Positions 15,093-17,650 of a DNA stretch of 17,650 bases are shown here, in pieces (within the stretch, counting starts at the first letter, position 1; the number at the start of each line of letters is the position of its first letter). This DNA is from Phycisphaerales bacterium. GTDB taxonomy: Bacteria > Planctomycetota > Phycisphaerae > Phycisphaerales > SM1A02. Where the stretch lies: contig JAKVBR010000012.1 in NCBI GenBank assembly GCA_022447165.1, positions 1-17,650 of the forward strand, in the 5' to 3' direction. The notes beneath the pieces were generated by a model, which saw only the letters and a list, made by a program, of their open reading frames with translations, did no database searches and was not told the DNA's origin. The position numbers were made by a program, and so were the translations under genes.

Positions 15093-15962
15093 GTGAAGAC
15101 GACGCGAATCATTTCATTGCTGAATCAAAAAGGCGGTGTGGGAAAAACAACCACGACGGTCAATCTTGCCGCTGCAATTGCTCATGCAGGACACCGCGTC
15201 CTTGTTGTTGATTTAGACCCACAAACGCATTTGGGCTTGCACTTTGGTATCGATGAAGCGGCAGTCTCAGTGTATGACTTGCTGATTGAAGATGAAACAA
15301 CAGTCGAGCAAGCTCGCCTCAACGCACGACCCAACATCGATTTAATCACGAGTGAAGTTGACTTAGCAGCAGCAGAATCTGAACTCGCCTCAAAGACCAA
15401 CCGGCATGATTTATTGAAACAAAAACTTGATGCAATCAAGAGTGAGTATGACTACATTCTGATTGATTGCCCCCCAAGTTTAGGTCTACTTACAATCAAT
15501 GCACTTGCAGCGTCGAACGAACTGATCGTTCCAATGCAAGCGCACTTCCTTGCACTTCAAGGTGTAAGCAGATTGTTTGAAACGGTGCGATTGCTCGTTG
15601 ACGGAATCAATCCAAACTTAAGCGTCAGCGGTGTTGTTCTATGTATGTTTGAAGGTCAAACGAATCTGGCAAAAGAAGTCGTCACTGATTTAACAGAGTT
15701 TTTTGAATCGTCACGTGGGCTATCCTTGCCTTGGAGCAATTGCACAATTTTAGACCCACCCATTCGCAGGAATGTTAAGCTTGCAGAGGCCCCGAGTTTT
15801 GGTCAAACAATTTTTGACTATGAACCCGAATGTGCTGGCGCGCAAGATTATGCCAAACTCGCACAAAGTGTGATGGAAGCGCATCAGCATCAAACTTCGC
15901 AAGTGATTGAAGTGAAATCAACTGAAGAGTTGAGTGACCCAATTTCACATGACGCTCAGTAA
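15093..15962 (+). CDS. parA: Chromosome partitioning ATPase ParA (Soj)
   Basis: ParA (289 aa; relatives are about 250-270) is the Walker-type ATPase that binds DNA when ATP-bound and pulls ParB-parS complexes along the nucleoid. The deviant Walker A is KGGVGKTTTT (13-22, signature Lys14-equivalent in KGG). VVDLDPQTHLG is motif A', DCPPSLGLLTINAL is Walker B, and the family end has PIRRNVKLAEAPSFGQTIFDYEP. About 25 extra C-terminal residues, polar and rich in Glu, Ser and His/Gln, have no family counterpart. The start is GTG with MKTTRIISLLNQKGG. The gene is about 10 kb from parB and the parS sites, in an operon-like run between recO and a vanZ-like gene. MinD is excluded by the motif set and by the lack of a C-terminal membrane helix. 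Confidence 0.95.
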   Translation: MKTTRIISLLNQKGGVGKTTTTVNLAAAIAHAGHRVLVVDLDPQTHLGLHFGIDEAAVSVYDLLIEDETTVEQARLNARPNIDLITSEVDLAAAESELASKTNRHDLLKQKLDAIKSEYDYILIDCPPSLGLLTINALAASNELIVPMQAHFLALQGVSRLFETVRLLVDGINPNLSVSGVVLCMFEGQTNLAKEVVTDLTEFFESSRGLSLPWSNCTILDPPIRRNVKLAEAPSFGQTIFDYEPECAGAQDYAKLAQSVMEAHQHQTSQVIEVKSTEELSDPISHDAQ

Positions 15963-16728
15963 TCATGTAACAACGAAATGGCGAGCGTTCTTCTGGGGGC
16001 TGCTTGTTCTTGTGTTTGTTTTGTCACATCGATTTCAAGCAGATCCGACGGGCGAGCCAGGTCTCACACCTGACAAAATGCTTCACTTCGCAGCATTCGG
16101 GGCAATTACTTTTTTGTTTATTGGCTCTCGGTACATTTCAAATGGATTCATCGTGTTTGCAATTGCAACGGCATGGGTCATTTTTGATGAGTGGACGCAA
16201 CACCTGTTTCCAAACAATCGTACTTGGAGCACTGCAGACGTGGTTGCTAGTGAACTAGGCGTAGTGGCAGCAATGTGCTGGAAGGGGGCTTGTTCATCTA
16301 GAAAGTTGCAACCATTAAAAGAAGCATTTGATTCAGTACTCAACAGTTGGCACATGTGGATGATGCTTAGCGTTGTGGGGTTTACAACGCTTTGTATGAG
16401 CGTGCTTGCTTCCTGGCACCTCTTGCAACTATTCATAGAAGTTCCAAGTGATTCAATCACCATGATTATCTCGCTGTCATTCAGCACACTTTTAATGTTG
16501 CTCTATCTCATGCGTGACGAAACAATTCACGCGATTCTTTCTCCGCTCTTAAAAAGTATGGTATTGCCAATGATGTGGTCGATTAGTTTGAGCCCATTCA
16601 TTGCGCTTATATTGAGTTTTTTTACGGCAATGCCACTTGTGGTTGCATTTGCAATTATTGTTTCATTTGCTCGACTTATTTGGGACGCGAAGGTATTTAC
16701 GCTGAGGGAATTGTCAGTTGACCTCTGA
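15949..16728 (+). CDS. VanZ-like membrane protein with C-terminal multi-helix extension
   Basis: This is a 259-aa integral membrane protein. The N-terminal half (about 12-112) is a VanZ-like domain: a first helix (FFWGLLVLVFVLSH), the HF motif in DKMLHFAAFG (42-51), DEWTQHLFPNNR (80-91) and STADVVASELG (94-104), which carry the acidic and Arg residues conserved in the family. The C-terminal half (about 125-259) adds three or four further hydrophobic helices that are not part of usual VanZ. VanZ-like proteins are linked to cell-envelope traits; their biochemical role is not established. ATG 15949 overlaps the parA end by 14 nt; GTG 15934 is an alternative start. It lies just before murJ and overlaps it, so a peptidoglycan-related job is plausible. 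Confidence 0.82.
   Translation: MTLSNHVTTKWRAFFWGLLVLVFVLSHRFQADPTGEPGLTPDKMLHFAAFGAITFLFIGSRYISNGFIVFAIATAWVIFDEWTQHLFPNNRTWSTADVVASELGVVAAMCWKGACSSRKLQPLKEAFDSVLNSWHMWMMLSVVGFTTLCMSVLASWHLLQLFIEVPSDSITMIISLSFSTLLMLLYLMRDETIHAILSPLLKSMVLPMMWSISLSPFIALILSFFTAMPLVVAFAIIVSFARLIWDAKVFTLRELSVDL
16704..16709 (+). promoter_or_regulatory. Shine-Dalgarno sequence of murJ
   Basis: GAGGGA lies 8 nt before TTG 16718, inside the end of the vanZ-like gene. It supports the TTG as the murJ start, since the first ATG in this frame is 30 codons further in, past the start of the first helix. Confidence 0.6.
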
Positions 16729-17650
16729 ACAGTTTGAGAAAAACACACGAACAAACACTTTGCTAACGCTTGCGAGCCGAATCACAGGACTCGTACGTGA
16801 TGGTGCGATGTCAAGAGTGTTTGGAGTCGGCTCATTTGCATCAGCGTTTTACTTTGCATTTTTAATTCCAAACTTGTTTCGACGCTTGTTTGGCGAAGGG
16901 GCACTTGCGGCAGCATTTTTGCCAGCGTACTCGAAACTACATTATGAAAATGAAGCGCAAGCAAAAGCATTTGCAACATTAACACTCTCAACACTAACGC
17001 TGTTTCTCGGCGGCATTGTCATTGCATTAGAACTCATTTTACTTGCTGTGTTAAGTATGCAAGAAGAACCGAAACTCTCGGTTCAGTTAACGATGGTGAT
17101 GTTGCCTTACATGCCGCTTGTTTGCATCGTTGCAATTCTCGCGGCAATGCTTCATGTTCACAGCAAGTTTGGCCCGCCCGCTGCAGCACCCATCATTTTG
17201 AATGGCGCAATGATTGGTGCGACCGTAGGATTGATTCACTTCTTTGACAGCGAATCAAAACACATGTTCGCAATTGCAATTGCAGTCGTGATTGCAGGAA
17301 TCATCCAAGTGATTTGGTCACTGTTTGCGCTAAGACGGGTGGGGTGGTTCTCCTCAGAAGCATCAAGGATGCGAGGTGAATTACGTAAACTCATGCGAAC
17401 AACACTCCCAATGATCGTTGGACTTGGAGTGCTTCAGATCAACACACTCTGTGATGGTCTCATCGCAAGTTGGGCAACGCTTTTCGGAGATACGGTGTTC
17501 GGCGTTGCTTACCCCTTGCAAGAAAGTGCAATGAGCGAACTGAGTTTCGGACAACGACTGTATCAATTTCCACTTGGCGTTTTTGGGATTGCCATCGCAA
17601 CTGCAATCTATCCACCTCTTGCTAAACAACACCAAGATGAAAACGGTTTT
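16718..17650 (+). CDS. murJ: Lipid II flippase MurJ (MviN), N-terminal part
   Basis: MurJ moves lipid II across the inner membrane for peptidoglycan synthesis (MOP superfamily, 14 helices in E. coli). The window contains 311 codons, about 60% of the usual length, with no stop. The first helix and loop read SRITGLVRDGAMSRVFGVGSF; R21 and R27 match the essential R18 and R24 of E. coli. R55 in PNLFRRLFGEGALAAAFLPA matches R52, and the Arg in QRLYQFPLGVFGIAIAT matches R270. The position of E. coli D39 is Ser42. The start TTG 16718 overlaps the vanZ-like stop by 11 nt, so translation is probably coupled. It is at the 3' end of the plus-strand run. Confidence 0.93.
   Translation, partial: MTSEQFEKNTRTNTLLTLASRITGLVRDGAMSRVFGVGSFASAFYFAFLIPNLFRRLFGEGALAAAFLPAYSKLHYENEAQAKAFATLTLSTLTLFLGGIVIALELILLAVLSMQEEPKLSVQLTMVMLPYMPLVCIVAILAAMLHVHSKFGPPAAAPIILNGAMIGATVGLIHFFDSESKHMFAIAIAVVIAGIIQVIWSLFALRRVGWFSSEASRMRGELRKLMRTTLPMIVGLGVLQINTLCDGLIASWATLFGDTVFGVAYPLQESAMSELSFGQRLYQFPLGVFGIAIATAIYPPLAKQHQDENGF

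Noticed and set aside
16083..16487. 134-aa minus-strand ORF
   Set aside because: It is antisense to the vanZ-like gene, whose DKxxHF and DExxQ motifs are clear; no independent evidence supports it.
17381..17635. 84-aa minus-strand ORF with CPTCDETITEC, like a zinc ribbon
   Set aside because: It lies wholly antisense to murJ, which is clearly coding here. The Cys pairs arise from Ala/Gly/Thr-rich codons read backwards.

Overview
The window is a 17.65 kb piece of bacterial chromosome, mid-GC by eye and packed with housekeeping genes. I see no phage, transposon, CRISPR array, tRNA or rRNA. The protein set includes futalosine-pathway menaquinone synthesis, a FdhF/YdeP-type molybdoenzyme, a 727-residue YidC with a large periplasmic domain, a DUF721/DciA protein, MurJ, and ParA/ParB/parS. 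Together with frequent GTG and TTG starts, this fits a didermic, free-living bacterium. The sequence style suggests a marine Planctomycetota (Phycisphaerae-like) genome. That placement is an inference, since no marker gene here settles it.

Layout. (1) 1-1680: the 3' end of a molybdopterin oxidoreductase (+) runs into a convergent mobA, which is coupled to an upstream MOSC-domain gene (-); this is a small molybdenum cluster. (2) 1681-2516: a divergent promoter region with a tandem 11-bp repeat, a 167-aa exported-looking unknown protein (+) and a 79-aa unknown protein (-). (3) 2604-3819: mqnE (+) behind a strong promoter that sits almost on the start codon. (4) 3843-5148: a possible 54-aa ORF, then parB (-) with two parS sites upstream, one inside the predicted parB promoter. 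(5) 5297-6337: an orphan ABC-transporter ATPase (-), divergent from dciA/DUF721 (6433-6777, +). (6) 6763-11419: a minus-strand operon of metallophosphoesterase, yidC, mnmE and thioesterase with very short gaps. (7) 11650-17650: a plus-strand run of lpd, M16 peptidase, recO, parA, vanZ-like and murJ, mostly overlapping or nearly abutting; murJ is cut off by the window end.

The genes work in a few groups: chromosome segregation and replication (ParA, ParB, parS, DciA), tRNA modification and membrane-protein insertion (MnmE, YidC), recombination (RecO), cell-wall synthesis (MurJ) and respiration or central metabolism (MqnE, Lpd, molybdoenzyme). The mix of yidC-mnmE, parA, parB and parS resembles a scrambled origin-proximal neighbourhood, so oriC may be nearby, although I see no DnaA-box cluster here.

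Nothing looks like a dedicated new defence or biosynthetic system. The most interesting signals are regulatory. Four genes (MOSC, mqnE, dciA, parA) have a -10-like box 6-9 nt before the start codon, which predicts leaderless mRNAs. A parS site fills the spacer of the parB promoter. MnmE and MurJ each carry a substitution at a residue considered essential in E. coli.
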